DNA of 10,354 nt from DATKMG01 sp035541995 (GCA_035541995.1 DATKMG010000119.1:1-10354); one strand, 5' to 3'; counted from the stretch's first letter, positions 1 to 6,415 are shown. Numbers and translations are program-made. The notes: generated by a model from the sequence alone, not told the origin.

Positions 1-200
1 ATCGCCAGCGGATGTACCGCCGAACAGATATCATGGACAAACCCAGGCAAAGTGAGTTCGGCCGACCGTGTCCCCCCTCCAATCGTTCCTTCGGCTTCGC
101 ACACAAGAACCGAACAACCGGCTTCTGCCAGGGTAATAGCAGCGGCCAGCCCGTTGGGGCCGGACCCAATCACAATGGCGTCATAGCTCTCAGTAGACAT
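1..200 (-). CDS. FAD-dependent oxidoreductase, N-terminal part (phytoene desaturase / PYROXD2-like)
   Basis: Only the first 66 codons are in the window; the gene runs off the left edge. Translation on the minus strand from the ATG at 200 starts MSTESYDAIVIGSGPNGLAA. The dinucleotide-binding Rossmann motif is GSGPNG (residues 12-17), followed by the acidic residue E35 that normally binds the FAD ribose, the GGGTRS stretch (41-46) and a GFxHDxCSAxHP segment (53-64). That last segment is typical of the phytoene-dehydrogenase/PYROXD2 branch of flavin amine-oxidase-like proteins. These are cytoplasmic or membrane-associated redox enzymes; the substrate cannot be told from this fragment. It lies 145 bp downstream of the lipase maturation factor gene on the same strand, so it could have its own promoter or be the second gene of a loose operon. 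No strong ribosome-binding site is visible; an AGGA lies rather far upstream. The family call is firm, the specific function unknown. Confidence 0.88.
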   Translation of the reverse strand, partial: MSTESYDAIVIGSGPNGLAAAITLAEAGCSVLVCEAEGTIGGGTRSAELTLPGFVHDICSAVHPLA

Positions 201-345
201 AATGACTGCTTGTCCTAGATAGTTTCAGTGGCAAGACTCGGCAAGAATGCTCCCTTCTTGGATTTGAAGTTCGACCTCATGATCAGGGGTTCCGTGAGAA
301 CCATCCACCGACTGCATATCGCGATTCGATTTTTTGGGGTTCACA

Positions 346-1917
346 TTAGGGAGCGTCAGCAACATTCTCCCCCTTTGCCAAGGCCATCGGCGGGTAAATG
401 ACCCTCTTGGGTTCACGCCACCACCACTGGCCAGTTTTGGCCCTCGTCTTGAAATTCGTGAAGTGGTACTCGTACTGTAAAACTCTGAGATATTGCGGGG
501 GACGATCCGGGAAAGGATTTCTTGCCAACAGAGCCAATACCGGCGGGGATCCTCGCATCAACTGCAACAGAAAGCGTGTGAACCAATCCTGCTCATAGCC
601 TCCTAGTGCGGCAAACCACATTTGCCAATCGAGGCGCGGCTGAAAAGGTTCTACGAACTCCGGCCTTTGTGATAGGTTACCAGGCTTCCAGCCAAATTCG
701 TAAGTTTGCCAATTCTGGCCGTCATTGCTTCCATCGATAAGCAACTCCATACGCCTGGTAGTCATCACCCGAAACAGTCCATAGCTGTTAATTGAGCGGA
801 ATGGTTCAACCCACGAGATCAAACGATTGATCTGGCCCGGTATTGGAAGGTTCGGGAAAATCGTCTGCGCCAAGGTTACGCTGCTTATGATCAATACCAA
901 AAAGGAGACGACCACCAGTAACATCCCGTAAGGAATTGGTAACATGGAACGAGAAGAAACTGCTGAACTCTCTGAGACCAGCCAACGTCGTGGCAGCATG
1001 GATTTCCAGAAGCGGTGATCGGGAATCAACAGGCACAACGCAATGGTGAGCAGGTTAAAGAACGTGTAATTCCCTGTCAACATAATGAGTAGCTGCAAGA
1101 GAACGATTGCTGAGCAGCCAGTCAACTTGAACCGTCGTGGACCAAATAGCAACAGAGGCGCAAGCAATTCACAGGCTAGTGTAAAGAACGTCGAGATTTT
1201 CTGAAAACTGAATGGCAGCTGATGCATGTACCAGCCAATCCAAGTGGGAAGGGGTTGGGTCTCATAGTGATAGCGGAGCGCACTTAAGTCGCGCCAGGTA
1301 TTGTCACCGCTCGTCAACTTGACGATCCCCGATTCAAGAATCAGGCGGAACAGTACCCACCACAGCAACAGCAGCATCAAAGGCGAAATAGCCGTTTCGC
1401 GAGAAAATCTGGGATATGGGTTCAAAGGGGCAAAAAAGATCGTCAGGAAACCTACTTCCAACAACAGAACATCCCATTGAAAGCTAAAGAAAGCCTGACC
1501 CACAACGGTAAAGGACAGGTACAAGATCCACAGAAAAATCAAACAGAAGAGAGGGGCAATGCCCACAATAAGTGCCAATGAAAGGGCGATCCCACCATAG
1601 CAGGCAATCTGAAGGAAGGTATCCGACGAATTCCACCAGAATATGGTTGGGAACAACCGAAAGCGCTCAGGTCCGAAGACCCGGCTCACCGCGGCCAGAA
1701 ATTCATGGGCAGGTAGGATCCCCCTTGATCCAATGAGCCCGTTTAGTTGATCTTCGAGAGACAAAAAGGCGACCAAGTAGATCACACCCAATATACGCAA
1801 GAAGATCCAACGACTTGCCAGATGAGATGTCCCCAGTGTGGACTCGCCTAAAACCCACTGTATTGACCCGTGCTTCCAGATCTTGGAAGGGAAATGGAGA
1901 GAAAGCTTGTCGAACAT
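346..1917 (-). CDS. Lipase maturation factor family protein (LMF1/LMF2-like membrane protein)
   Basis: A 523-residue polytopic membrane protein. Hydrophobic segments lie around residues 38-52, 103-120, 123-140, 149-163, 179-193, 243-257, 267-281, 284-298 and 331-349, followed by a long soluble C-terminal region. Family features that can be seen: SGIVKLTSGDNTWRDLSAL (196-214), then HYETQPLP (217-224), then GNYTFFNLL (282-290); in the soluble part NSYGLFRVMTT (377-387), a YEFGWKPG turn (406-413) and RPEFVEPFQPRLDWQMWFAA (418-437). In vertebrates LMF1 is an endoplasmic-reticulum membrane factor needed for folding of lipoprotein lipase. The role of the bacterial homologues is not established, so a lipase-folding function here would be inference. 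The length is close to the family norm and the gene looks intact (ATG at 1917, TAA at 346-348). It is divergent from rsmE and upstream of the FAD oxidoreductase. No lipase gene is in the window. Confidence 0.9.
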   Translation of the reverse strand: MFDKLSLHFPSKIWKHGSIQWVLGESTLGTSHLASRWIFLRILGVIYLVAFLSLEDQLNGLIGSRGILPAHEFLAAVSRVFGPERFRLFPTIFWWNSSDTFLQIACYGGIALSLALIVGIAPLFCLIFLWILYLSFTVVGQAFFSFQWDVLLLEVGFLTIFFAPLNPYPRFSRETAISPLMLLLLWWVLFRLILESGIVKLTSGDNTWRDLSALRYHYETQPLPTWIGWYMHQLPFSFQKISTFFTLACELLAPLLLFGPRRFKLTGCSAIVLLQLLIMLTGNYTFFNLLTIALCLLIPDHRFWKSMLPRRWLVSESSAVSSRSMLPIPYGMLLVVVSFLVLIISSVTLAQTIFPNLPIPGQINRLISWVEPFRSINSYGLFRVMTTRRMELLIDGSNDGQNWQTYEFGWKPGNLSQRPEFVEPFQPRLDWQMWFAALGGYEQDWFTRFLLQLMRGSPPVLALLARNPFPDRPPQYLRVLQYEYHFTNFKTRAKTGQWWWREPKRVIYPPMALAKGENVADAP

Positions 1918-1956
1918 GTATCAGTATTTGCTGAGAAAATCAGATCGCTCTAGATT

Positions 1957-1962
1957 ATTATA
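1957..1962 (-). promoter_or_regulatory. Candidate -10 box for the lipase maturation factor gene
   Basis: On the minus strand the sequence reads CAGTATAATAATC, containing a perfect TATAAT about 40 bases before the ATG at 1917. No good -35 hexamer stands at 16-18 bases: the nearest TTGATA is only 10 bases upstream of it and a TTGGGT is about 20 away. It is therefore a plausible but unproven sigma-70-type element, in the divergent region shared with rsmE. Confidence 0.3.
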
Positions 1963-2022
1963 CTGTGGCCGTTATCAATAGGACCCAAAGGAAAGAAGAA
2001 CTCTCATCAAGCGTGTGGGCCT

Positions 2023-2113
2023 GAGCCTGGGAACGGGGTGCCCGAGTCCGGCATCGGTTTTCGTTAATGGGTTCGCCGGTGGGTGCGCCTGCCCCTGATT
2101 CCCTTCCCAGCTC
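2023..2113. repeat. Long imperfect inverted repeat / stem-loop in the divergent intergenic region
   Basis: The outer arms are GAGCCTGGGAA (2023-2033) and TTCCCAGCTC (2104-2113), which pair over 10 bp with one bulged C. Inside, GGGG (2035-2038) faces CCCC (2092-2095), and an apical stem CCGGC (2048-2052) pairs with GCCGG (2075-2079) around a 22-base loop. The whole could fold as an interrupted hairpin of about 91 bases. It lies just upstream of rsmE, so it could be a 5' leader structure or a small palindromic intergenic repeat. No known riboswitch or leader was recognised. The pairing is seen directly; the function is open. Confidence 0.45.
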
Positions 2114-2161
2114 ATCGTGGGAACCCTATTCTCTTTGAACGGAGAATCTGCAGACTGCAGA

Positions 2162-2923
2162 ATGGTGGACATGTCCAATCGGAGATTGTACCTGCAAACC
2201 CCACCGTGCGGTGAATCCGCGGTTCTTTCCGGAAGTGAAGCGCATCACCTAATCCATGTGCTTAGGGCACGAAGCGGAGATCGTGTCGAATTGATCGACG
2301 GGTCAGGACGGGTATGGACAGGGGAGGTTGCCGAGATTGGGCCAGCGTCGGTGGATTTGAGTAAAGTCACCTTGATTGTTGAAGAGTCCCCATCCTCAAC
2401 CTCGCTGATTCTTCTACAGTCCCTCTGCAGACCTGACAAGCTGGAATGGATCCTGCAGAAGACCACCGAACTGGGGATCACGGAGATTTACCTTGTAGAA
2501 ACTCGACGCTCGGTCGCAAGAATTCCATTGGAGCGCATCGAAGCAAAAATGGATCGTTGGAAGAAGATAATCATAGGAGCAGCCAAACAGTCCCGTAGAG
2601 AGACTCTACCGCTCCTTCATCCGCCTGTAAATTGCCGGTCCGCCTCCGAGCAGGCCAATGCCGACTTGAAGATCCTTTTCTCGGAGAACCAAGGACAACG
2701 GAATTTGAAAAGCCTTATGCGGATGAAACAATGGAATTCTGTGGCCTTCTCGATCGGTCCTGAGGGAGGATGGACTGCTGATGAGGAATCTCAGTTCCTG
2801 GACAATCAATTCCAACCAGTTTCCCTGGGCACCCATATTCTTAGAACCGAAACTGCCGCCATTGCTGCGCTGGCTGTACTTAAGTATGAATTGGAGGATT
2901 CGCTTGCAAGCACATCGAACTGA
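2162..2923 (+). CDS. rsmE: 16S rRNA (uracil(1498)-N3)-methyltransferase RsmE
   Basis: RsmE methylates N3 of U1498 in helix 44 of 16S rRNA, using S-adenosylmethionine, in the cytoplasm. The 253-residue product has an N-terminal PUA-like part (RRLYLQ, then GSEAHHLIHVLRARSGDRV at 24-42) and a C-terminal SPOUT knot. Signatures seen: KLEWILQKTTELGI (93-106), RRSVARIPLER (115-125), AAKQSRRE (140-147), FSIGPEGGW (196-204) and SLGTHILRTETAAIAAL (221-237); the last two form the SAM-binding knot. Length fits the family (E. coli 243). The start is uncertain. The ATG at 2162 is preferred because the family usually begins a few residues before the RR-F/Y motif, but GGAG at 2141-2144 is 17 bases away. ATG 2171 and GTG 2117 are in-frame alternatives. 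The TGA stop (2921-2923) coincides with the first bases of a repeat element, so the last residues could have been altered by it. Confidence 0.93.
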   Translation: MVDMSNRRLYLQTPPCGESAVLSGSEAHHLIHVLRARSGDRVELIDGSGRVWTGEVAEIGPASVDLSKVTLIVEESPSSTSLILLQSLCRPDKLEWILQKTTELGITEIYLVETRRSVARIPLERIEAKMDRWKKIIIGAAKQSRRETLPLLHPPVNCRSASEQANADLKILFSENQGQRNLKSLMRMKQWNSVAFSIGPEGGWTADEESQFLDNQFQPVSLGTHILRTETAAIAALAVLKYELEDSLASTSN

Positions 2924-3259
2924 TACTCCTGCTCCGAACTGCGCGGAAAAAATTAGGGAAAAGCTGGAGGGCCTCGCTCCGTCGGGGCCACGGTCGCGAC
3001 CGATGACAGCAGTCACGCGTGCGCCCCTCCGTCAACACCGCATTTCCATGAAAGTGCATCATGACCTTTACCATGTCACCAGAATCAATGAAAACGAATT
3101 CGATTCCCCCTTTGAAGGGGGTGAGGGGGATGTCTCCGTTCCGGACTGGACGGTTCCCTCGACAAAGGGACAACCCCCCGGCAGCCAAGGCTGCCGACCC
3201 CCTTTACTAAAGGGGATTCTCATTAATGGGCGCTTTCGCCTCGAGTATCAATGTATACT
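2922..3259. repeat. Dispersed repeat element, copy A (long form)
   Basis: By hand alignment, 2922-2955 matches 4772-4805 at 27 of 34 bases, and 3232-3259 matches 4928-4955 at 22 of 28 bases (GCTTTCG and GTATCAATG are exact). The two copies therefore share both ends in the same order and orientation. Both also carry a GCAGCC/ACAGCC-type hairpin shortly before the right end; here it is an 8-bp stem CGGCAGCC-AA-GGCTGCCG at 3179-3196. This copy is bounded by an exact 8-bp inverted repeat, TGATACTC (2921-2928) and GAGTATCA (3243-3250). It is about 338 bp against about 184 bp for copy B, the difference lying mostly in the middle. No transposase is encoded, so it would be a non-autonomous (MITE-like) or intergenic palindromic repeat. 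The exact borders are estimates. Confidence 0.6.
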
Positions 3260-4082
3260 TCTTTTGTTTCTACTGGCCATCTCTTTGGATTTGAATTTAT
3301 CCGCACAACAACGCCCCCTTCAGACCCAGGACCCCGCCATCATCACTCCTGGAAACCTTCTGCTAGAATTTGGCTTTGATTTTCAGCAAGACGCCCATTT
3401 TCCGCAATCCGGCTTGACGGGAGACCTCACGAGTATCGGAGTGATCGGAGTCAACATAGGACTGGGAAAGATCGTGGAGTTTCAACTCCAGGGAACCGTT
3501 CAAGATTTTCTCTCAATCAATTCGAAGGAACCAGCCCCCATCGAGCCGGAACTCAACGCCAACGGGACCAGCACGCATGATTTTGGGGACCTGGTCTTCT
3601 CGACCAAAATCTTGATCATTCCCGAAAAGGGCCATCTTTTCTCCCTTGGCTTCAGACCCTCAGTTCAGCTCCCCAATGCGTCTTCCGCCAAAGGTCTGGG
3701 CATGAACAGTACCCAGTTCTATGGAACATTCACACTTGGCAGGCACGTGGGGAAACTGAATGTCTTTGGTAACCTGGGGCTTGGGATCTTGTCCAATCCG
3801 ATCAATGCGGGCTCGCAGAATGATGTCCTGATTTACGGTTTGGCAGGTATTTATCCGTTGACGTCAAAGGTTAATCTGGCCAGTGAGGTTTTCGGGAGAT
3901 GGAGTACTCGGGACTCGCCTCCATTGGGTACCGAAAGTCGTTCGCAAGTGAGAATTGGTCTGCAGATTCATGCACTCGGGTTTCGCTGGGATATCGGTGG
4001 TCTAGCTGGTTTGGCCAAGAACTCCCCGACCTCAGGGGTCACTATCGGAATTACAAAGGAATTTCATGCTTTCAAGCTCTAG
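3048..4082 (+). CDS. Secreted outer-membrane beta-barrel-like protein, start uncertain (5' end lies in a repeat)
   Basis: Reliable coding begins near 3252. A hydrophobic stretch CILLLFLLAISL and a likely signal-peptidase I site NLSA|QQ (cut near 3306) lead into about 258 mature residues. The mature part alternates short amphipathic strands and turns rich in G, S, N and T (LLLEFGFDFQQ, SIGVIGVNIGLG, VEFQLQGTVQ, FSLGFRPSVQL, FYGTFTLGRHVGKLNVFGNLGLG, RIGLQIHALGFRWDIGGLAG, SGVTIGITKEF). This pattern resembles the putative transporter/MetA-pathway-like outer-membrane barrels common in Gram-negative environmental bacteria. No in-frame ATG, GTG or TTG stands at a sensible distance before the signal peptide. 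The nearest ATG (3048) would add about 68 residues encoded by the repeat, with no ribosome-binding site. The listed start is therefore only the nearest formal one; the native start was probably lost or displaced by the repeat. The stop is TAG at 4080-4082. The substrate is unknown. Confidence 0.6.
   Translation: MKVHHDLYHVTRINENEFDSPFEGGEGDVSVPDWTVPSTKGQPPGSQGCRPPLLKGILINGRFRLEYQCILLLFLLAISLDLNLSAQQRPLQTQDPAIITPGNLLLEFGFDFQQDAHFPQSGLTGDLTSIGVIGVNIGLGKIVEFQLQGTVQDFLSINSKEPAPIEPELNANGTSTHDFGDLVFSTKILIIPEKGHLFSLGFRPSVQLPNASSAKGLGMNSTQFYGTFTLGRHVGKLNVFGNLGLGILSNPINAGSQNDVLIYGLAGIYPLTSKVNLASEVFGRWSTRDSPPLGTESRSQVRIGLQIHALGFRWDIGGLAGLAKNSPTSGVTIGITKEFHAFKL
3103..3218. repeat. G/C-tract palindromic repeat nested in copy A (MITE-like)
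   Basis: Two hairpins face each other as a larger inverted repeat. The left part has CCCCCTT-TG-AAGGGGG (3106-3121) followed by GGGGGATGTC. The right part, read on the minus strand, has CCCCTTT-AGT-AAAGGGG (3199-3215) followed, after the GGCAGCC hairpin, by GGGGGGTTGTC. The flanks GATT/GAATC also match. This is the look of a common class of short bacterial intergenic palindromes with CCCCCTTT...AAAGGGGG cores. It could be a separate insertion inside copy A, or a constitutive part of the longer form: copy B has a reduced CTTTGTAAAAGGAT at the corresponding right-hand site. Confidence 0.55.
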
Positions 4083-4111
4083 CAGGATGGTGAAACATTC
4101 CTACATAGCAC

Positions 4112-4561
4112 TTAGAACATGAACTTGATCCCAAATCGAGCCGCTAAACCTGAATTCCACAAATCAGACAGCCCATAAGTCGGATTCACCGAATAGTTTT
4201 TATGGGGATCAAAGGAGGTAGGGTCTGCGCTTAAGCTGGGATCTTGAGCATACGTGCTTTGCGAAAAGAGTCTCTGCCAGTTGAAACCATTCAGTAAATT
4301 CACATTGCTCAAATCCGTTTCCGCGGACGGATCCCGTTGCCGGTTCACCAGAACATCTAGATGTCGAATTGTTTTCTGGTTGAAGAGGTTCAAGACATTA
4401 AATTCAAAACGCAGACGCTTGCTTTCTTTGATCTTCTTGATTTTAAGAGGCACGAGATGACTATCGAGCAAAACAGCGAGATCTCCAGCCGATTGGTCCA
4501 GGAGCAGGACCGGCGATGACGCGCGCCCTGAAGACGGCTTGCTCCCGGCCAGATTGTTCAA
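4112..4561 (-). pseudogene. C-terminal remnant of a TonB-dependent receptor-like outer-membrane protein
   Basis: The reading frame ends at TAA 4112-4114. About 120 residues upstream of that stop look like the last strands of a TonB-dependent receptor of the Oar/carboxypeptidase-regulatory-like type. KRLRFEFNVLNLFNQKTIRH (encoded near 4360-4420) is the typical penultimate strand. It is followed by LLNGFNWQRLF, a Tyr/Asp/Pro-rich segment, YGLSDLWNSG and a final RFGIKFMF ending in the phenylalanine used for outer-membrane insertion. A whole receptor of this class has about 900-1200 residues with a plug domain and signal peptide, and none of that is present. The N-terminal 25-30 residues of this frame (GSKPSSGRASSPVLLLD) do not look receptor-like. 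No ribosome-binding site or credible start was found, and the next gene upstream is unrelated. It is called a decayed 5'-deleted gene; the listed upstream limit is the first formal ATG only. Confidence 0.7.
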
Positions 4562-4643
4562 CGCTGTCTATTTCAAGAACACGCGGATGCAAGTACTGCT
4601 CAATCCTGAATTCACCCATCCGGCCCAAATAGCCAGAAAATAA

Positions 4644-4664
4644 GCGAGCTCCTTTTGCGAGCTC
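4644..4664. repeat. Direct repeat GCGAGCTC x2 with self-complementary core
   Basis: GCGAGCTC occurs at 4644-4651 and again at 4657-4664, separated by CTTTT. The GAGCTC cores are palindromic, so the two can also pair with each other to form a small hairpin with a 7-base loop. It is probably a minor local duplication or weak structure in the decayed region; no function is assigned. Confidence 0.35.
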
Positions 4665-4771
4665 TTTCAGTTGGGCTGTAAGCGTTGGCACGGTTCGGAT
4701 AGAGCACGACTCGGCCCCACTCGGCCATCGTGGTTCAGAAAAGGGACTGACCCATCCGTGGACTTAAACAA

Positions 4772-4955
4772 GACATTCCTGCCCCGAATTGAGCGGTAAT
4801 AATTAGTTGAAGAACAATGCCCGCAAAGCGCCCTATGGAGGCTTGGCAAGACATTGATGCAGGTTTATCGCCCGCTGCGCTCTTTGCTAATTTTCTACAG
4901 CCTTTCAGGCTGTCTTTGTAAAAGGATGCTTTCGATTCGCGTATCAATGCCTGCT
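4772..4955. repeat. Dispersed repeat element, copy B (short form)
   Basis: This shares the left end (4772-4805) and right end (4928-4955) with copy A, same orientation, at 27/34 and 22/28 bases by hand alignment. Before the right end is a perfect hairpin, ACAGCCT-TTC-AGGCTGT (4897-4913), equivalent in place to the GGCAGCC hairpin of copy A and followed by CTTTGTAAAAGGAT as against CTTTACTAAAGGGGAT in A. The middle is much shorter and the terminal TGATACTC inverted repeat is degenerate at its left end. On the minus strand the element is open for about 70 codons (ending near 4735), which could invite false hypothetical-protein annotation. It sits between the DUF4038 gene and the receptor remnant. 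Confidence 0.6.
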
Positions 4956-5029
4956 ATCACTCTCCAGGGTCTCCACCTGCATTCCCGCCTGCTCGCCAGA
5001 TAGAACTAGACAGCGGCCAGGATTCAACA

Positions 5030-6415
5030 TCACTCATTGCTTTCCAGCACCAACACCCAATCACCACTTTTGGCATTGTTTATTCCCGGGGTCGTGAATT
5101 GATGCAATCCCTTATTCGAAAATGGAGAACCATCGATACTCTTGTAACTCCCGTTCGTAGGGTCATACCATCTCGCCGTAACCTTCCCGGAGAATTTTGA
5201 CATATTCGCGGTAATCGTCACCGCCTGTGGACAATAGGCCATTCCCAAAGTGCCGCTGTTGATGGCCGCCCCCACATAGTCGAGTGTGTTCATTGATAAC
5301 GTTCCATAGCCCTCCGTGATGAAGCTATGTTCGTAATCCGGCACCAGCGAGGTCCAATCGCGGCTCACAAAAAGATTTTTGAAATGAATGGTCTGCAAAC
5401 GGCCGCCGTTGTTTATGTAAGTATCGTAGTCCCAGGCGTCGGCCATCCAGCCTGATCCGTAAACGTGTCCACCGCAACCGCCGCCCAGAGCAACATAGTA
5501 ATTCTGCATGCGAATGTCCAGGTCCGAAGCATTCTTTGGGTCAGGCTGTTGATACGGCCCTTCGGTCTGGAACGACGGCATGGGATGGGCCCGCTCGTAT
5601 TCAATCTTTTGCCAGTAACAGGCCGCGCCCGACTCGGTGGTGATTGCGTTCTCGTACCAGGCGTCAAGATCGATCCAGTCCTCTCCGTAGTGATGTTTCC
5701 TGACCCATGCTGAACCTAGTTCGTGGTAACCAGGGCGCCAGTTGACCGTCATCAGATGAGTGTCACCTGCCTCCTTGATCCCCCGCACGATCGCATGTTG
5801 GGCAGTCTTATTAATGTTGTCATTACCGAACTGCCAGATGATATGGGGCATGTTCTTGTAACGATTCCCAAGGAACGTGCCATAGTCGTGCCATTTGCCG
5901 GCATCGTTACTATTTATATTGGCTTGGGTCCAATGGCACTCGCTTAAAGGAGTAAGCATGGCATAAATTTCATGTGCTTCCATCTTGTTCAACATAGTGT
6001 CTATCGTCACAAAATAGGCATCGTTCAAGGAGGAGATGTCCCAACCGCTTTTCATCATGAGGTTACCGTTTCTGTCCTTAGGCTTAATGGAATCCTGCAG
6101 TTCGAGAGCTCTTTGGCCATCAATGCAGACCCAGAGCAGGTTGAAGCCCTTGTTCTTGCAGTCCAGAAGAAAGGCATCCATCTCAGAAATGGCCATCTTG
6201 ATAGGCAGGTTTTGCGGGCAATCCCCAACTAGGAAGAAGGGCGTACCCGAGGCATCCTGCAAGTAGCGGTGATTGCTGCTGATGGAGAGCCTGGAAAGAG
6301 CTCCGAAAGCCTGGGTGATGCCAACACACATGCAGAGGAGAAAGGAGATTGCGCGTATCGTCGATCGGCAAGGATTCTTCACGGCGATGTCGTAATGACT
6401 CAATCTTGGTTTCAT
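5030..6415 (-). CDS. Secreted DUF4038 (apiosidase-like) glycoside hydrolase with C-terminal PF12904-type domain
   Basis: A 461-residue protein. Residues 1-20 carry positive charges (K, R, H), then a hydrophobic core AISFLLCMCVGITQA (22-36) gives a signal peptide with a likely cut near TQA-FGA, so it is exported. The TIM-barrel DUF4038 domain covers about 45-370: the entry motif GTPFFLVGDCPQNL (57-70), HIIWQFGNDN (191-200) where this clan places the acid/base region, SFQTEGPYQ (281-289) with E285 as candidate nucleophile, and MQNYYVALGGGCGGHVYGSG (303-322). Residues about 375-458 (YCPQAVTITANMS, ARWYDPTNGSYKSI, HQFTTPG, GDWVLVLE) match the putative collagen-binding domain PF12904 that usually follows DUF4038. 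Known relatives cleave plant-glycan side chains such as apiose; the exact substrate here is not predictable. The start ATG at 6415 gives a complete signal peptide; only a weak AAGG precedes it. It stands alone on the minus strand with no other carbohydrate gene beside it. Confidence 0.87.
   Translation of the reverse strand: MKPRLSHYDIAVKNPCRSTIRAISFLLCMCVGITQAFGALSRLSISSNHRYLQDASGTPFFLVGDCPQNLPIKMAISEMDAFLLDCKNKGFNLLWVCIDGQRALELQDSIKPKDRNGNLMMKSGWDISSLNDAYFVTIDTMLNKMEAHEIYAMLTPLSECHWTQANINSNDAGKWHDYGTFLGNRYKNMPHIIWQFGNDNINKTAQHAIVRGIKEAGDTHLMTVNWRPGYHELGSAWVRKHHYGEDWIDLDAWYENAITTESGAACYWQKIEYERAHPMPSFQTEGPYQQPDPKNASDLDIRMQNYYVALGGGCGGHVYGSGWMADAWDYDTYINNGGRLQTIHFKNLFVSRDWTSLVPDYEHSFITEGYGTLSMNTLDYVGAAINSGTLGMAYCPQAVTITANMSKFSGKVTARWYDPTNGSYKSIDGSPFSNKGLHQFTTPGINNAKSGDWVLVLESNE

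Larger units (their letters stand above)
4562..5029. other. Gene-free stretch between the receptor remnant and the DUF4038 gene
   Basis: These 468 bases hold no convincing gene. On the minus strand near 4600-4650 the translation LFSGYLGRMGEF faintly recalls the GRGxMGRTP segment that precedes the last strands in TonB receptors, so more frameshifted receptor debris may lie here; this is weak. The stretch also holds a GCGAGCTC direct repeat and repeat copy B, listed separately. Short open frames in the region look like read-through of the repeat and are not annotated as genes. Confidence 0.5.

Noticed and set aside
225..416. Minus-strand small frame spanning the end of the lipase maturation factor gene and the gap after it
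   Set aside because: About half overlaps the real gene in another frame, and no ribosome-binding site or family resemblance was found for the rest.
2781..3047. Upstream extension of the barrel frame, overlapping the end of rsmE
   Set aside because: The added translation is rsmE out of frame followed by repeat sequence, has no protein-like pattern, and would put the signal peptide far inside the protein.
2921..3259. CRISPR array or integron attachment site
   Set aside because: There are no regularly spaced identical repeats and no cas or integrase gene; the two repeat copies are single and divergent.
4461..4691. Minus-strand frame starting MPTLTAQLKELAKG
   Set aside because: One short segment faintly resembles a receptor motif, but the rest does not, and it runs out of frame over the receptor remnant. 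At most debris.
4897..4913. ACAGCCT-TTC-AGGCTGT as an intrinsic terminator
   Set aside because: The stem is only 7 bp and is followed by mixed CTTTGTAAAAGG rather than a T-tract; the equivalent hairpin occurs in the other repeat copy, so it is better explained as part of the element.
4735..4947. Open frame of 70 codons on the minus strand (starting MIRESKASFYKDSLKG)
   Set aside because: It lies almost wholly inside repeat copy B, and a similar AQFGAG translation appears in copy A only because the DNA is repeated. There is no ribosome-binding site, and the hairpin lies in the frame. Repeat read-through, not a gene.
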